Source: Cristatella mucedo (taxonomy: Eukaryota; Bryozoa; Phylactolaemata; Cristatellidae). From it: a DNA stretch of 64,000 bases. The DNA lies in contig WPIO01000017.1 of NCBI GenBank assembly GCA_009760855.2, positions 684,001 through 748,000 of the forward strand, written 5' to 3'. The notes beneath the pieces are model-generated. The model saw only the letters and a list, made by a program, of their open reading frames with translations. It was not told the DNA's origin and did not search any database. How positions within the stretch are numbered: the first letter of the stretch is position 1; each line of letters opens with the position of its first letter. This document shows, one piece after another, positions 1 through 10,554 of this stretch. The position numbers and the translations under genes are program-made.

Positions 1-28
1 CTTTATCTATATGACAATCCTGTTACAG

Positions 29-73
29 CTTGTTCTGTGACTTGGCTTTACCCTTGTCTTTCCAACAAGTGAA
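29..73 (+). CDS. possible upstream anillin micro-exon
   Basis: A 45-nt stretch lies between an acceptor-like TTACAG and a strong donor GTAAGT. In the one open frame it reads LFCDLALPLSFQQV plus two bases. Those two bases (AA) would complete a Lys codon with the single leading base of the exon at 1283, so the phase fits. Nothing else supports it: I recognise no conserved anillin motif here, and the phase match has a one in three chance of being accidental. Confidence 0.28.
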
Positions 74-1282
74 GTAAGTTTCTTATTGCCTCTTCATCGC
101 AACTCAAACCGTTTACGAATCCATGGCCTACAGCTGTACACCTTTTCCGTGATGGCAAGTCACGTGACCCTGCTGCGCTAATGTACTAACAGAGCTTAAA
201 CTAAATTTGAAATTTCACGTTTGGTCTGTCAATTATTGACCGAATTATGGAGTTAACAAGATGCAAAATTACTCGGTAATGTAGCTGTTTATAAGTCTCA
301 AGCATGTACTTCAACAAGCTGCTAGCATGTACGTCGATGTACTATGTACATGGTTCAGCAAGTTGGTACTCAAGTCGTATTTTTTTTTTTATAGGATGAA
401 GAGATTGGTAGATTTGTTATTTGTAGATTGGTCATTTCCTGTTTGTTTCCGGATAAGACATGGTTTGCCTGTCTTTTTAACCCTTCCCTTTTATGTGGAA
501 ATCGTCAAAACTTCAGATCTCATGTTTAAGATGTTTGTCTTTTGAAAGCTTTAACAATCATTCGAGGGTCTTCTTTGTAGTTTCTTGACATTTACCCTTA
601 ATGAGTTATGCACCTACTGCAGACTGGCTTTACCTCTCAAACGTACGGCTTTATGTTTAGATCAGCCCTAGATACCTCATGCTTGTGACCCATAAGTGGC
701 CAGGAATAAAGCAAGCTTCTGAATTCAGCACTCCTTTTTCTCTCTGTTTCCTCACTCCTTCTCAATGTTTATGTGTGCCCGAAACCGCATACTGTGCACA
801 TATCTGTGTGATGCCACATCGATTATGTGTTGTTCACAGATCTAGTGAGGTGATTGGCATCCTCTGCTTTGAATGCTTTCCGGTATCTAGTGATAATTCT
901 GCTAAGCTTAGACGAGGTGCCTTGTGAGCTTTCATAATAGCGATTCCCTCTGGCTGCCTGTGTTTTCAGATAATTTTATCTGGCGTCGGGCAATCACCTA
1001 TGGTAAGAGTGCCAAATACTGTGGCTCCGTAGTTTAATCATTGGAGTAGCTGCGGTCCGGGTAACCACAGATTGCAGGTCGAAGAGAAAAGTGTTCCACT
1101 CTTGGTCACACTGGCTATCTGGCTTTATACGTTTAGAAAATATCACTATTGTCTGAGGCCGTGTTCTTGGCTTGCACTCCATGATATACAATGGTTATCA
1201 GTTGGTCATAGTCGAGAAATAGTGCCGGTAAATCAGTATGTTTTGTTACAAGCAGTCGATGTCTAGGCAATGTGTTTTATAG
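74..1282. other. intronic or upstream sequence, nothing recognised
   Basis: This AT-rich stretch before the first confident anillin exon has stops in all frames at ordinary density. I see no repeat, no mobile-element signature and no convincing exon. Most likely it is anillin intron. The actin- and myosin-binding N-terminal part of anillin would lie upstream, outside the window. Confidence 0.4.
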
Positions 1283-1412
1283 GAAGAAGGTCGAAAATAA
1301 GGTCCCAGCAAGGAACATATGCTTCAAACCTCCTTCATGCCCCGGTCCTGTACCAACTAATGAGCCAGTGACACCCAAGTTTTCAAAGCAAGACGTCATG
1401 GCACGTATGAAG
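1283..1412 (+). CDS. ANLN: anillin exon: lysine/proline-rich segment before the homology region
   Basis: The acceptor TTTTATAG and donor GTAAGC flank 130 nt with one leading base. It reads KKVENKVPARNICFKPPSC and ends KFSKQDVMARMK in phase 0. The next exon starts in phase 0 with ELQELAHHEQ, giving a continuous helix-like junction. I assign it to anillin on frame and position, since the segment itself carries no motif I can name. Confidence 0.72.
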
Positions 1413-4400
1413 GTAAGCACTGAATTATGTTACCTTAATTATGCTTTTTAATTTAGTTTTCATTTAATGATACCTTCAGTTTAACTCGTGTAGGTGGTCA
1501 GCTGTGCAAATTGGCGCGCCATGAGGATTAGTGCGAGTGGCATAGCTCTTTTCGCACTGAAATTCGGTGTCACTCAAACATTTTCTGTAGCAAGTTTAAC
1601 TGCTACCTCAAGCATTTCATTCTTCTCAGTAACGCCTTGCATTAGGTATTGATCTGATGTGGCACTACTGCGCTTGGTTGAGAGATGGTTAAAGGGTTAT
1701 CAATTTCTGCATTGCATGCAGACAGGTCACCAACATGGCACCACTGCATGGGCTTGCAGGAGACACTTTTCTTTGGGGTGGGACCAGTCTGTGCGGACGA
1801 TCTTGATTAGCAGGTCTTGTTGTAACCTCTCGATAATTTGATTAGCAAATGACCAAATAACGACTTACTGAGACAGTTACTAATATATGGCACCCGGGGA
1901 TAAACCATTGGAATCATCTGAAGCCACTGGTAAACTGAATGCTTGCCATGCAGACATTCAATGCAATTAATCGGCCAATGGTGTTAAGCTAAACGACGAT
2001 AAAACGGGATTCCTACTCATGGGACACCCTAAGCTTGCAACTGGACTAAGAGACTTTACTCTTCTAATTAATAGTGCTGTAGAGCGACCATCATCACGTG
2101 CTCGTGTAAGCATCTCCTTCGATTACTGCTTGACATTTAAAAGAGGTTCATTTGGAAGGCCACTTTCACAGTAAGCCATGACGTTCGTTCCGTGTCTAGG
2201 CTTAGGCACTGCCTACCACGGTGGCTGGCTGAAGATCTTACTACCCCTTGTCTGTCTAGACTGTAATTCTGTTATGCTTGCCTATCGAAAAAACTATGAA
2301 GTCTCTACAGCTGATGATAAGTATGGCTTTGTAGCTGGTCTACAAATCCCAAATGTTCAACCGTGTCTTATTTTCTGAAGTCTATCGTGCATGCCACTTC
2401 GTTCACTAGCACCAACCTACTTATCTAGTGGCGGAGCCAGGGGAGGGGCAGAAGGGCATTTGCCCCATTCCTCGGCCCCCCCCCCGAAGCAGGTCAGCGA
2501 CCTTGGCCTCCCCATATTCCTACACTCCTCACCAACGAATAAATGGTGTCTTAATCCCAATCGGCAAGCAACTGCCAGGTCCGTATTGAATGAACCCGCT
2601 ATGATTTGGCCGTTATAAATTTTCATTTATTGCAAGTTTAGACCTGCCTGCATGAAAATCGTTTAGGTCTTCCTCCAACATAAAATGTTTGCATGTTCCC
2701 CCAATTAAAAATCCTGGCTCCACCACTGTACATATCCGACCTCCTTGCTTCTCCTGTGTGTCTGATACCGTACATGTCACTAACCCTTTGGTATTGGTTC
2801 TACTTCAGCTAGTTGTAAAGGGTGCCTAGATGGAGATTAGGTTGTCAAAGGGTGCAGTGCAAACGATCTATTATTTTTATCATTAATAGGTTCACAATGG
2901 TTGGGCTGCTTTATACCTGGCTGAGCTGCTGCACCATTTCAATCTTTTCGAGCCTGGGTCTTATTGCGACAATGAATTGTATAAATGAGAATATAAATAA
3001 CTAGCAGTCATGTGCCTTTTGCTTAAAGATATTGGCGACAGAAGCTTTTGCTCTACATGTTATGGACTTTCAGTTCACTTCCACAAAAACACCGGGTTCA
3101 TTCGGGTTCATTCTTTTCAGCTGTTCTGTGCTGCTACTTCCATGCTACTCATTTTCTTGACTGCCCTCCTATGCTTAATAATGATAATAATAATAATAAT
3201 ATTGCACTTGATAAAGCGCCCTCAGAGAACTTAATCTCTTTCTAGGCGCTTTACATTTGCTGCAAAGTGATACGCAATAGAATAGTAAGTAAAATCATGC
3301 TTGAAAAACAAACAAAATGAATAACATGGTTAGGGGTTACATGCACTGGGTCAGCATGCAAATGTGGTTAGTGGCAGCATGAACAGTGTCAGCACGCATA
3401 AGCACATCGAGGACGAATCACAAGGACCCACTAAATGCTGTCCTAAATAGGTATGTTTTTAAGTTTCTTTTAAATGTGGTCAGGTCAGGGGATGTTCTGA
3501 TGCAGGTCGGGAGGGAGTTCCAGGCTGTGGGAGCATACGAGCTAAATGCACGGTCTCCAAAGGATTTAAGGTTTGTACGAGGTATTTCTAGACTGTTGGA
3601 TTCCGAAAAGCAGGTGGTACGATGCTTGGCCTGATGGGGGAGTATGTCGGAGAGATAGGCTGGTGTCATAGAATGAAGGGACCTAAAAGTGAGCGACAAA
3701 ACCTTGAAGTCAATTGCTTGACTGGTAGCCAGTGCAGGTCGGCGAGAAGTGGAGTAATGTGGCAACTGCGACGCTCACGACAGGCAAGCCTAGCTGTGGA
3801 GTTTGGCACCAGCTGCAATCGCCTGATCGTACATGCTGGTAGGCCAGTAAGCAGTGAGTTGCAGAAGTCGAGACGAGATGTCACGAATGCATGGACCAAC
3901 TTGGACGTGGTATCCTTATCTAAACAAGCCCTAATTTTAGCAATGTTATGAAGCTGAAAATAGGCAGATTTGACCGTGGAGCTGATATGATCGTCTAACG
4001 AGAGGTCGCTTTGGAATATGACACCTAGATTTCGAGCTGATGCAACTGAAGATATGCTGGCAGAGCCAATTTTGAAAGTCAGCCTTTCCAATTTCTGAAT
4101 AACACTAGGTTTGCCCATAACTAGTAAGTTAGTTTTATCATCGTTTAGTTTTAGAAAATTTGCTGCCATCCATGATCGGATGTCATCAATGCATGCAGCA
4201 AGTGAGTTGAGAGAATTTGAGGTGCTCGAAGGCTGGGAGGGATCAAAGCAAAGGTACAACTGAGTGTCATCCGCATAGAAGTGAAAGCCTAGATTGTGCT
4301 TGGCAATCACATCAGCGAGAGGGAGAGTATAAACGGTGAAAAGGACCGGACCTAGCACAGAGCCCTGAGGTACTCCATATTTTAGAGGTACTTCAGATGA

Positions 4401-6842
4401 TCTTTGTCCATTCACGTCAACACTCTGGAGTCTCCCACTGAGATAGGACCTGAACCACTGCAGAGCAGTGCCAGTGATGCCCAGGCGAGATGAGAGGCGC
4501 TCTAGAAGTACTTTGTGATCGATGGTATCAAAAGCTGCCGAAAGATCGAGCAAAACAAGAAGAGACACTCTACCCATGTCTGCATTCCTAAGTAGGTCGT
4601 TGTATACCCGAAGCAATGCTGACTCTGTGGAGTGATTAGCTCTAAAGCCAGACTGGAACTTACTAGCAAGGTGTGAGGTTTCGATATACGAGTTCAGCTG
4701 GTCTGCCGCGACCCGTTCCAGTGTCTTTGATAGGAATGGTAGAAGGGAGACTGGGCGGTAGTTGCTTAAGTTCTCTTGGTCTAGTGTAGCTTTCTTGAGA
4801 AGTGGCCTGACTACAGCTTTTTTGAAAGGTGCTGGGACCTGACCTGAGGCTAATGACATATTAATGATGTTGGTTATGCATGGCAGCAGCAGATCAATGC
4901 AACATAGGAGCAGGACAGTGGGAATAGGGTCCAGTGGACTTGTTGTCTTCTTTGATTGAGATACGAGCTTTAGGACTACATCACTAGTGACCTGTTTAAA
5001 TGCAGACATTGAGGCGCAGCCAGGAACCGAGGAACAGCATTCTAGTGGGAAGGTTGTCATCGCAGGGATGGATTCCCTGATCTTGTCTATCTTCTGCACA
5101 AAGAATCGAGAGAAGCGATCGGCTAGATCATCACAAGGATCATCAGGTAAGGAGCTAACCTGGGAACGGTTGAGGAGATGGTTTATTGTCGACATCAGCA
5201 TTTTTGGATTGTGCATCTGTGATTCAACAATGTTTCTATAGAAGCTAGACTTAGCCTTTGCTAGGATCGATTGGTACGACCTACAGTAGTCTTCATATGC
5301 CTGTCGATGGACAGTTAGTCCGGATCTTTTGTATGCCTTTTCAAGCTTTCGTTTAGTAGACTTGGCTAGTTTAATGTCTGTGGTAAACCATAGGCCGTCT
5401 GGGCGGGGGCGCACAGTGCGCTTTGTCAAAGGTGCAAACTCGTCGAGCGTGTCAGCTAGTGTCATGTTGTAGCAATCTACCAGTGATGACAGATCGGAGG
5501 GAGGACTGAGCAGCAAAGGTGAAGCAGATATGCTCGCACGGACAGCATCGATGTCAAGGGTCTTGAGGTTTCGTGATTCACAGGTTATTTTAGAGGAGAA
5601 TGTGGGCACACACTGTAGATTGAATGCCACACAATCTCATTGTTGAATGCAATGGAATCAGTTGGCTACCTACCATATGTGTACCGAAAGCTGCCTAAGC
5701 TTTTAGTGTGCTATATAAAAGTATCTAGCATAATACCTGCTTATTCTCTGTGGAATTACACACGGAGATGCATTGCTTACCAGGATCATGCCTTTTATAA
5801 CGTCTTTTAACAGGAGCTTCAAGAACTAGCTCACCATGAACAAAGTGTTATAACTCAAACCAGCAATGCACTGAACCAGTGCAGCTCCAACTCACAGTTT
5901 GCTGGATCCGTGGAGCAGGTCGAATGTAACCGATTGCTTCTAATAGCTTGCCAGAAGAGGCAGGCATACCTTGCAGAAATTGAGCGTCTGAAGTGTTTAC
6001 CCCTCAATGGTCATCTCTATCCACCTACCGGCAAAGGCTCATTGACTATCTGTGACATTCAGCTTCCACTGAAAAAGGAGTTCATGCAAAAGAGCATCGG
6101 AGAAGAAGGTATTCCTTACGAGCCTTCTCATTTCCGAACTACTGCCACTAACGATGTGAGGTTAATATCTCAATATACAGTGAGTGTTGTTATTTGTAGA
6201 AGCTTCGGTTCACTATTTCCTCCTCATGATAAGAAATGGCCCCCAGATTATAGTCACTCAGATGGTGTCAACGCAGGATGCCATATCTAAAGGAGTGCTT
6301 CATATACCAAATATGATCAAGCTTAACGACATCATGAATGATTTCAAATATGAATTGGAGATATATAGCATGGTGAGCAAATGTTAGCTATTGCGATTTT
6401 TCGTTGTACACGTCTAATCATATTGCTGCTGTATATAGTATGAATGCTTTAATTAAGTACATGCTCATCAGATGTATGCTGTTCACTACATGTAAAAGTA
6501 TGTGGCCAAATCTGTAAGCAGTAGTTTGAGTTTGATTACTCTGCACGTGTTGCTGTCTCAATTTCGTGTTCTTACAACTAGCCAGTGACAGGTTGTGACA
6601 TGATGAAATGAATAGGATGTTGCAGGATGACCTCATGCTGCCGAAACTTGCAGTATGTTATATCAGTCTTCTTAAGTCATAGATTTGTCTTTAAAAAATG
6701 ACTTTTTTCCAGCTAACAACCACCAGTGCTACCTGTGGTCTTTGATACCAAATTTTTTAGAATCAAAAGACGATTGTTAGTCGAGATTGTCTCAGCATTA
6801 GTGAGGCTGGCCGTTAACTCAACCAAGAGTACTTGTTTAACC

Positions 6843-6904
<62 letters not shown>

Positions 6905-8468
6905 GTAGCATTTCTATTCGCTAGAGGTCCCTTGGTCGAGCTCGAACGGAAAGCACTGGTACCAACCCTGTATGGGGTTCAACATCTGTAATGAGCGTTG
7001 GTCTCTTTGCCAGCATCTATTAATCGCTCTACTTGGACTTTTTGCAGCATATCAGTCAAGATACACTCAGAACTCCTAGAAAGGACAAGAAGAAGGGTGG
7101 CAGCAAGTCCAAGAGCGCGATGGGTTAGTAGTTTTGCCGTTCTTTCGGTTCCTCTTCTTCGGTTCAACCTTGACAGTTGGTTATGCGATTGTGTGTTGTA
7201 TTTGGTATTTTAGGTTACCACGGCCAAAGCGGGAGCTTGTCCATGCGTGCGACTAGTTTCACACAGATAACCTCGCTTAGCATCACGATGGCCAACGTCA
7301 ATCAAACGGCATTCACTTTGCCCAGGGTTCGTACGTGTGCCGTGGCATGTGTCTCCGTAGCTCCTGTGGTCGCCGGCTTGGTCTATAAGTTTCTTATTCG
7401 AGTATTCATCGTCGATTTGGACGAATTTCTCGACTATTGGTTAGCCATTATGTCTATTCTCCTGCATCTGCATGAGGATTTGTATTCATTCGTTTGTCAT
7501 ACCATACGACGCTCTAAGTCGGTAATGCAATTGCCACTATTGCTACTTTGCAGGTGCCTTTTCTTTCGCCTTTGCAAGGTGTGATCTACATGAGGCTCAC
7601 GTGTGTGATGGAATGTAACGTTACAGCAAGCGGCTTTCTGGTAACTAGTCTTCATGTTTGACATTTCTCGTAATTAAATATGTAAAAAAAAATAGTCGGA
7701 TGACTTTGTGACCAACATGCTTTTTTTAGAGTATGTTTGAAGACGTGGCTGGCTTTGGAGCATGGCATCGCCGTTGGTGTGTATTGAACAACAACAAACT
7801 TTCCTATTGGAAATACCCTGATGATGAGAAGATTAAAGAGCCCATTGGCCATATCGACTTAAAGCTGTGCGTGACGGAGACGATCCAGCTGGTTTCACGT
7901 GACAAGTGTGCTCGACCTAATACGCTGGAGATTATTCTGCAACGGCCATCATCTGCAGCAGAAAGAGGCTCCCGACAGCGTGAAAAAATAGCTGAGGACG
8001 TGTAAGTGGTGCTAGGCGTTGGCAGGGCATGGCTATTTGTTTCAACATGTTTTCTTATTACCTTTGGGGCCTCAAATGCTGGATGTATGTCGTGACTATA
8101 GATGCATTCAGTGCTGTATAGGTCTTTGACAGTATACGTAAATTTCCTGTACGTTTGTTATACATGATCAACGTCATCACTGGCTGCTAGACTTAGTGTG
8201 AGAATTTGTATGTGAAAATTTCTTCGCGATTTCTGTTCCTGCTTTTATATCTGATGCGTGAGTTGCTACATTATGTAACAGTGGCTTGTGACATTTTGTG
8301 AATGATCATCACTGCTTTGTTAATGCTCGCTGTAGCTGTTGGCTGTCTGCTGATACAAAAGACGATCGTATTTTTTGGGCAAAGAAGGTAAACGAAGCTG
8401 TCACCAATATACGTCATTGGTATGCTGAAGCTGCTCAACCGGTTCGACAGCAAAAACCACGCATCTGA
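1283..8468 (+). CDS. ANLN: anillin, C-terminal part (anillin homology and PH domains), 8 exons
   Basis: Anillin scaffolds the cytokinetic ring, linking RhoA, septins, actomyosin and the plasma membrane. Exons: 1283-1412, 5814-6108, 6200-6372, 7048-7123, 7214-7326, 7554-7640, 7730-8001, 8336-8468. All introns are GT-AG, and the phases chain without a break to TGA at 8466-8468. Diagnostic family stretches, read directly, are the helical QELAHHEQSVITQTSNALNQ, the strands VHYFLLMIRNG and YELEIYSM, the lysine-rich KDKKKGGSKSKS linker, VPFLSPLQGVIYMRL, the PH core FEDVAGFGAWHRRWCVL and the final CWLSADTKDDR. These follow the order and spacing of the anillin homology region and PH domain in animal anillins as I know them. 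The N-terminal actin- and myosin-binding regions lie outside the window. Intron 1 (4,401 nt) has been enlarged by transposons; the others are 89-675 nt. No frameshift or premature stop is seen, so the gene looks functional. Confidence 0.94.
1925..2890 (+). mobile_element. decayed LINE fragment (CR1/L2-like), split by a MITE
   Basis: Around 1975-2030 the + strand reads KLNDDKTGFLLMGHP, which corresponds to the LKLNDDKTNLLVMGKP segment following the YADD motif in the better-preserved LINEs of this window. It is closer to the copy at 41.96-43.02 kb. A degenerate 3' tail (GTAAAGGGTGCCTAGATGGAGATTAGG) ends near 2860. The coding part is full of stops. A hAT-like MITE interrupts it at 2426-2728. It lies inside anillin intron 1. 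Confidence 0.62.
2426..2728. mobile_element. hAT-like MITE, 303 bp, with 8-bp target duplication
   Basis: The ends are inverted: TAGTGGCGGAGCCAGG on the left and the complement of CCTGGCTCCACCACTG on the right, a 15-16 bp terminal repeat differing at two positions. The flanks carry an 8-bp duplication, TACTTATC (2418-2425) and TACATATC (2729-2736), matching at 7 of 8. Eight-bp duplications and AGTGGCGGAGCCAGG-type ends are typical of non-autonomous hAT elements. It has no coding capacity. Confidence 0.82.
3177..5632 (-). mobile_element. CR1/L2-like LINE, 5'-truncated, with reverse transcriptase frame
   Basis: On the - strand one frame runs from 5630 to 3666 (654 residues). It has the linker upstream of the reverse transcriptase, then PVSLLPFLSKTLERV, QSGFRANHSTESALL, LLDLSAAFDTIDH, YGVPQGSVLGP and the catalytic FYADDTQLYL. 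This is the usual motif order of CR1/L2-clade LINEs. The N-terminal endonuclease is missing: a stop lies two codons upstream of 5630. Near 3714, two bases are lost relative to the 43-46 kb copies, shifting the frame after LHWLPVKQ; the rest continues in another frame to about 3420. The 3' end carries a GCGCC/GGCGC hairpin and an (ATT)n tail at 3177-3205. The element sits antisense in anillin intron 1 and is not autonomous. Confidence 0.93.
5814..6108 (+). CDS. ANLN: anillin exon: start of the anillin homology region
   Basis: This exon opens ELQELAHHEQSVITQTSNAL and continues through the conserved helix NRLLLIACQKRQAYLAEIER and the strand GSLTICDIQLPLKKEF. It corresponds to the Rho-binding helical part and the first C2-like strands of the anillin homology region. 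The donor is GTATTC after GAAGAAG, leaving one base. That phase is the only one that joins correctly to the next exon; GTGAGG and GTGAGT further on would break the frame. Confidence 0.92.
6200..6372 (+). CDS. ANLN: anillin exon: C2-like strands of the homology region
   Basis: After a 91-nt intron the exon completes a Glu codon and reads ASVHYFLLMIRNG, IVTQMVSTQDAI and MNDFKYELEIYSM, then donor GTGAGC. The hydrophobic strand followed by a charged loop and F-[EK]-[IL]-E-[IV]-YS is the conserved core of anillin C2-like domains. Confidence 0.92.
6846..6902. repeat. (CA)n microsatellite
   Basis: An uninterrupted CA dinucleotide tract of about 57 nt in anillin intron 3. Confidence 0.97.
7048..7123 (+). 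CDS. ANLN: anillin exon: lysine-rich linker
   Basis: After a TTTTTGCAG acceptor it reads HISQDTLRTPRKDKKKGGSK and SKSAM, with one base left before GTTAGT. The KKK...SKSK linker between the two C2 halves is a recognisable anillin feature. Confidence 0.83.
7214..7326 (+). CDS. ANLN: anillin exon: mid homology region
   Basis: This exon completes a Gly codon, then reads YHGQSGSLSMRATSFTQITS and LSITMANVNQTAFTLPR. It ends in phase 0 before GTTCGT. The alternating hydrophobic pattern matches the strand pair that precedes VPFLSPLQG in anillins. Confidence 0.83.
7554..7640 (+). CDS. ANLN: anillin exon: last strands before the PH domain
   Basis: Twenty-nine codons, VPFLSPLQGVIYMRLTCVM then ECNVTASGFL, lie between CAG and GTAACT. 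V-P-F-L-S-x-L-x-G-x-I-Y is strongly conserved in animal anillins immediately before the PH domain. Confidence 0.9.
7730..8001 (+). CDS. ANLN: anillin exon: PH domain
   Basis: The exon follows TTTTTTTAG and reads SMFEDVAGFGAWHRRWCVLN, LSYWKYPDDEKIKEPIGHID, RDKCARPNTLEII. WHRRWCVL followed by SYW-YPDDE is the hallmark of the anillin PH domain, which binds phosphoinositides and septins. It ends with two bases of a codon before an excellent GTAAGT donor. Reading through would hit a stop at 8003-8005, so the splice is required. Confidence 0.96.
8336..8468 (+). CDS. ANLN: anillin terminal exon: PH C-terminal helix and stop
   Basis: After TGTAG the exon completes a Val codon and reads CWLSADTKDDRIFWAKKVNE, then AVTNIRHWYAEAAQPVRQQK and PRI, stop TGA at 8466-8468. 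The W-L-S-A-D-T-K-(E/D)-(E/D)-R segment and the helix ending IR-W are the conserved end of anillin. Confidence 0.94.
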
Positions 8469-8617
8469 TTGTACCCTGTCCTCAGCAACGGTTGTCGATG
8501 GAGTAGACTTGTTTGTGTCTGTGTGCCATCAAGGTTAAGATGGCAATATTTAAAGGCATATAATAGTTGGACTAGGCACTGCTGAATAACAGGCACACCT
8601 ACTAATTACTTTCAACA

Positions 8618-8623
8618 TTTATT
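8618..8623 (-). terminator. poly(A) signal AATAAA for the - strand candidate gene
   Basis: The hexamer lies 29 nt past the stop codon at 8652 of the - strand reading frame. This spacing is compact but sensible for a short 3' UTR. Confidence 0.45.
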
Positions 8624-8651
8624 CCTGGTGTGTCGGATGTCTTGCTTTTGC

Positions 8652-9121
8652 TTATGTCTGCCTATACCGACCGGCAAAGAAGGGCTGAAGCAATTTGTGG
8701 CTGACGCACGGCTGCTTGCCATGCAGCCCATTTTTCCGGAAAGCTGCATTATTTGAAGAATGACACGACTGAGTGTGATTGACGTCGCTAAACTGTTTCT
8801 TTTCTGTCTTGGTCACTGTGTAACCACAACTCTCCGAGTGATCTGGTTTCACAGGCGATATTTGACCACAGAGACTGGCTTACCTGCGGAGTTTGGATCG
8901 TAGGTTTTGCTTTGCTTCAAGTTCACGAAAGTAATTTTGTCTGGGAAACACTTCTGACTCAATAGTCTCCCACGGACTTCTTTATAATGAGACATGTCAG
9001 TGAAACCGTAAGTTTGTTGTGCGATGTGGCTGTCCTGCCATGGTTGTTGAATGTGGTGGCTGTCATGAAGATTAGGGTGCATTTGTATTCCACTATTTAT
9101 GGGAGTGCTTTCTATTAGCAA
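8652..9121 (-). CDS. candidate small gene, unassigned, convergent with anillin
   Basis: Two - strand frames can be joined by removing 41 nt (8883-8843; GTAAGC donor, ACCAG acceptor), which restores the reading frame exactly. The first exon, open upstream to about 9190, includes QQTYGFTDMSHYKEVRGRLL, SQKCFPDKITFVNLKQSKTY and DPNSA. The second reads DHSESCGYTVTKTEKKQF and ends LLQPFFAGRYRQT with a stop. An AATAAA follows 29 nt later. No family is recognised; there is no signal peptide or membrane segment. The start methionine and upstream exons are not located. It faces anillin tail to tail with 183 nt between the stops. A 41-nt intron is very short for an animal, so this is a moderate-confidence model. 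Confidence 0.42.
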
Positions 9122-9140
9122 CCTGTTTCCTCTTGTATAG

Positions 9141-9146
9141 AATAAA
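9141..9146 (+). terminator. ANLN: possible anillin poly(A) signal AATAAA
   Basis: This is the first good + strand AATAAA I found after the anillin stop (8468). It would give a 3' UTR of about 0.7 kb that overlaps the - strand candidate gene. Confidence 0.3.
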
Positions 9147-9255
9147 GAGTGTATGCTCTTTTCAGACTTTATAGGATGATGTTTGCTAATTTAATTGACC
9201 TGCACGAGCTTACTGCATGTACATGTGTAGTAGCACTTGCTCTAACTAATTTCAG

Positions 9256-9687
9256 GCTTTACACTCGTCGTTTTTGAATGGGCATCACCAGCTAGATTTC
9301 AAATATTGGTTGTATCTTCCATTGCTTTTCTTGCGACGAGTTCTAAAGCATCTAAATGGAGATTTAGTTCTCTTCGCCTTCGTTTACACTGTCGATTTAC
9401 TCGGTACCCGATGCCGATTATCCTCCTTGTCATGACGTTAACACTACAGATGCAAAAACATTATTGTCGATTTATCCACAGCCCTCTGCCGAAGGATTAA
9501 TATCAATCAAGATCCTGAAAGGAAATGGCGTTCTCGCCAGCAGCAACGTACTGGAGAGACGCCAGAGGAGGCTGCCGAACAGAATACTGAAAACTTGAAA
9601 GAGCAGGCATTCTTGCCATCAACAACGTGGCGGAGAGGCTGGAAGCAGAAGCCCCGTGAAATGTCATGTGTTTATTCACGGGCATAA
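9256..9687 (+). CDS. unassigned + strand coding-like stretch with a terminal exon
   Basis: The part after an acceptor at 9480-9481 (TTTATCCACAG) is the more convincing: from 9484 it reads RININQDPERKWRSRQQQRT, GETPEEAAEQNTENLKEQAF and LPSTTWRRGWKQKPREMSCV, ending TAA at 9685-9687. The composition (Gln, Glu, Arg, no stops) looks protein-like. An earlier frame from an acceptor at 9254-9255 reads a hydrophobic FKYWLYLPLLFLRRVLKHL, possibly a membrane segment, with a GTACCC donor near 9400, but phase agreement is unproved. No family is recognised. It may be a separate gene or decayed transposon coding sequence. Confidence 0.3.
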
Positions 9688-9744
9688 GCTAGTTTTGCTA
9701 AAGGAGCTGGCGTCAAGCTAGTCGGATTTTTAAAAAATTTGTAT

Positions 9745-9890
9745 CTGCTAATTAGACAGCCGCATTAATGCAGCTACACATGTCTACAGAAGAGCCTTAG
9801 CAATGTCCACTCGGCTTGCAGCGGACAGCAGTATTGCTTTCTGAAAAATCCGAGCCCATGACCTGGATCGTGTGGTAAGATGTGGCTGGA
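9745..9890 (-). mobile_element. SINE family A, decayed copy
   Basis: It keeps the family order on the + strand: CTAATTAGACAGCC, ACAGAAGAGCCTTAG, GGCTTGCAG, then the complement of a degraded B box (AATCCGAGCCCATGACCTGG). About 30% diverged by eye from the copy at 10.76 kb. Confidence 0.5.
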
Positions 9891-10554
9891 ACTGTGTAGT
9901 CTAAGTAACTCTTGTCCTAGTTTGTTCAGTTATAAACACCAATTGCAACTTTTGCAAGATCATCGGAAGCCAAGTGTTTGCCGAGTCTGCTTGTGGTTAT
10001 GGCTGGCAAGGTGGTGCTGTGGTGCGAACAGACTATTTTCTTATTGCGATATCAGTTTATTGAGCAACATTGAGTTAATTCGAGACAGCACGTCAAATCT
10101 CAGCATCAAGTTTAGAGCCTTCCCTCGATCTGCATCACACAGCTAGCGAGACTTGTCCTCTCTCAAGGAGAAAGTATTTCAAATAACTCAGTGCAAATTA
10201 ACCCATATACTAACTGGCCTTCTCATCAGCTTTGATGCACACCATCATTGACTGCAGTCTCCTAGCGGAATTGGTCTTGCACTACCCCGTATTGCTTAGA
10301 CTGGGTCCTGTGTGCACACTGTCACCATGTGCACACGTTATGTGCAATACCGAGAGAACATGATACTTTGTAGAAGATTTTTATGTTCTTAAAAGTTCGT
10401 TTGCTCTGCAGTACAAAACCGTGTTCATGTAAACCAAGAGCTACGTGGCAGTGATGCTGCTATACTTGTCGCCGTCCTGCAGGATGCGGCGTTCAAAGTC
10501 GTGGAGGTACTCACCACGGCCATACTCTGGCGAGAACGCCACCTATAACGCTTC
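9891..10554. other. intergenic, nothing recognised
   Basis: Ordinary-looking sequence with no convincing exon, repeat unit or terminal repeat. A TATTGCGATATCAG...ATTCGAGAC stretch near 10,040-10,090 is unremarkable. Confidence 0.3.

Noticed and set aside
6109-6183. Alternative anillin donors GTGAGG (6,156) and GTGAGT (6,180)
   Set aside because: Both end in phase 0, whereas the next exon needs one carried base; the upstream GTATTC donor gives the family's length and sequence.
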